NCBI GenBank assembly: GCA_023428185.1
Contig: JAEYYZ010000171.1
Location: forward strand, 1 to 6,235
DNA length: 6,235 nucleotides
Reading direction: 5' to 3'
Source: Actinomycetes bacterium
GTDB taxonomy: Bacteria; Actinomycetota; Actinomycetes; Actinomycetales; Demequinaceae
The stretch's first letter is position 1. Every line of letters begins with the position of its first letter. The notes beneath the pieces were generated by a model. That model was not told the DNA's origin and ran no database searches. It saw only the letters and a program-made list of their open reading frames with translations. Positions 5,526 to 6,235 of this stretch are shown here, piece by piece. Both the position numbers and the translations under genes were made by a program.

Positions 5526-6235
5526 ATGACGGCTACATCCAGCTGGATTGCACACGCATCGCGAGAACCAAGCGCGTCCATGCTGGCAGGCATGCAGGAG
5601 TGGGTTGACGACGCTGTGCGGCTCGCCCACGCTCAAACCGGTGGCTGCATCTTCCTTGCGGACGAGGCCCACGCGGCCATCGTTGCTCACACTGATCGCG
5701 CCATGCACAAGCGCCGCCACCGTCCCACCTTTTTGGTGAGTGGCGCGTGTTCACTGCCGGCACATGCGGGCCACGGCTTGCGGCCCATGTGCTCGCTCAT
5801 CGCTGACGACGCTTACGGTCCCGAGGCGCTGAGCGTAGAGCACACCGGTTCTGGCTCGGCGCTGAGCGAGGCCTTAGGCCGTGCCACCAGTGCAGACCCG
5901 AGTGCGCTTGTGCCTGTCATCACCGAGGCTGAGTTCTTGGATGAACACACGTTCCATCTGCACAACTCGCGGCAATTGGAGCCTCGTACCAACGGAGTGG
6001 TGCTTCCGTTTGTCAAGGTGGGTGGCAAGGCCGTGGCCGATGCAGACTTGCGGGAGGGCTTGATCCGTGCAGCCGGTTGGGCCAGCTACACGTACGAGTG
6101 TGACTGGAACAACTTCACCGTGGATGATCACATGCGCCTTGCGTTGTTGCTCGAGGATGTGGTGGACGAGATAGTCCAGATCAAGGCCGACGCTGCGGCG
6201 AGAATTCTCACGGACCCGCCCCTGTGGCCTTTGGT
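5526..6235 (+). CDS. Unrecognised cytoplasmic protein, 3' end cut by window edge
   Basis: I do not recognise this protein. From the ATG at 5526, 236 full codons are visible with no stop, running off the right edge. It looks soluble, with no signal peptide and no membrane helix. The first third is an alpha/beta-like mix with QTGGCIFLADEAH (37-49) and a very His/Arg-rich patch (AHTDRAMHKRRHRP, 54-67). A Cys- and His-containing loop follows (GACSLPAHAGHG, 73-84), with Cys89 just after. A Gly/Ser turn (TGSGSA, 107-112) is next. The later segments are HTFHLHNSRQLEPR (141-154), WASYTYECDWNNFT (185-198) and an acidic amphipathic helix (about 200-227). The clustered His and Cys residues would suit metal binding, but they form no pattern I know. 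Codon use resembles pta and ackA, and the antisense frames show only shadows, so I take it as real. It follows the ackA terminator and has its own leader, so it is not simply part of the acetate operon. Confidence 0.8.
   Translation, partial: MTATSSWIAHASREPSASMLAGMQEWVDDAVRLAHAQTGGCIFLADEAHAAIVAHTDRAMHKRRHRPTFLVSGACSLPAHAGHGLRPMCSLIADDAYGPEALSVEHTGSGSALSEALGRATSADPSALVPVITEAEFLDEHTFHLHNSRQLEPRTNGVVLPFVKVGGKAVADADLREGLIRAAGWASYTYECDWNNFTVDDHMRLALLLEDVVDEIVQIKADAAARILTDPPLWPL

Noticed and set aside
5526..6235. Identification of the right-edge gene as a phosphoketolase, which would fit an acetyl phosphate pathway
   Set aside because: The N-terminus lacks the thiamine-diphosphate enzyme motifs and the characteristic phosphoketolase opening, so context alone does not justify the name.
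1..6235. tRNA or rRNA genes, CRISPR arrays, insertion sequences, integrase or phage genes
   Set aside because: I saw no tRNA-like cloverleaf, no regularly spaced repeats, no transposase or integrase motifs, and no long terminal repeats.

Overview
The window comes from a high-GC bacterium, most likely an actinomycete (Actinomycetota). The evidence is a strong G/C bias at third codon positions, GTG starts, a long three-domain phosphate acetyltransferase fused in the usual order, and a pta-ackA pair. The exact genus cannot be read from the sequence.

Layout. On the minus strand, reading leftwards from about 1884, there are two membrane signalling-type genes. The first (730-1884) is a complete diguanylate cyclase with about six membrane helices and an active-type GGEEF motif. 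The second (573 down to the left edge) is the start of another six-helix membrane protein, and its output domain lies outside the window. A 175-base divergent region (1885-2059) separates them from the plus-strand acetate operon. It is rich in inverted repeats and contains an exact DnaA-box nonamer. The operon is pta (2060-4168) followed by ackA (4168-5304), which share one base and are surely co-transcribed. A rho-independent-type hairpin (5332-5349) closes the operon. A 221-base regulatory gap with two perfect inverted repeats follows. The window ends inside an unrecognised, soluble-looking plus-strand gene (5526 to the right edge) that has a clear ribosome binding site.

How the genes work together. 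Pta converts acetyl-CoA and phosphate to acetyl phosphate, and AckA uses acetyl phosphate and ADP to make acetate and ATP. The pair handles overflow or fermentative acetate production, or acetate uptake in reverse, and sets the acetyl phosphate pool. The divergent diguanylate cyclase makes cyclic di-GMP from GTP. Its placement beside pta-ackA allows shared regulation through the common intergenic region, but nothing in the sequence proves a functional link.

I do not see a clear undescribed system. The most interesting items are regulatory. Each of the two divergent genes has a good Shine-Dalgarno-like sequence placed too far from its start, with an inverted repeat in between that could loop out the excess. 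There is also the DnaA box, the dyads around both promoters, the unusual substitutions in AckA, and the unidentified gene at the right edge.
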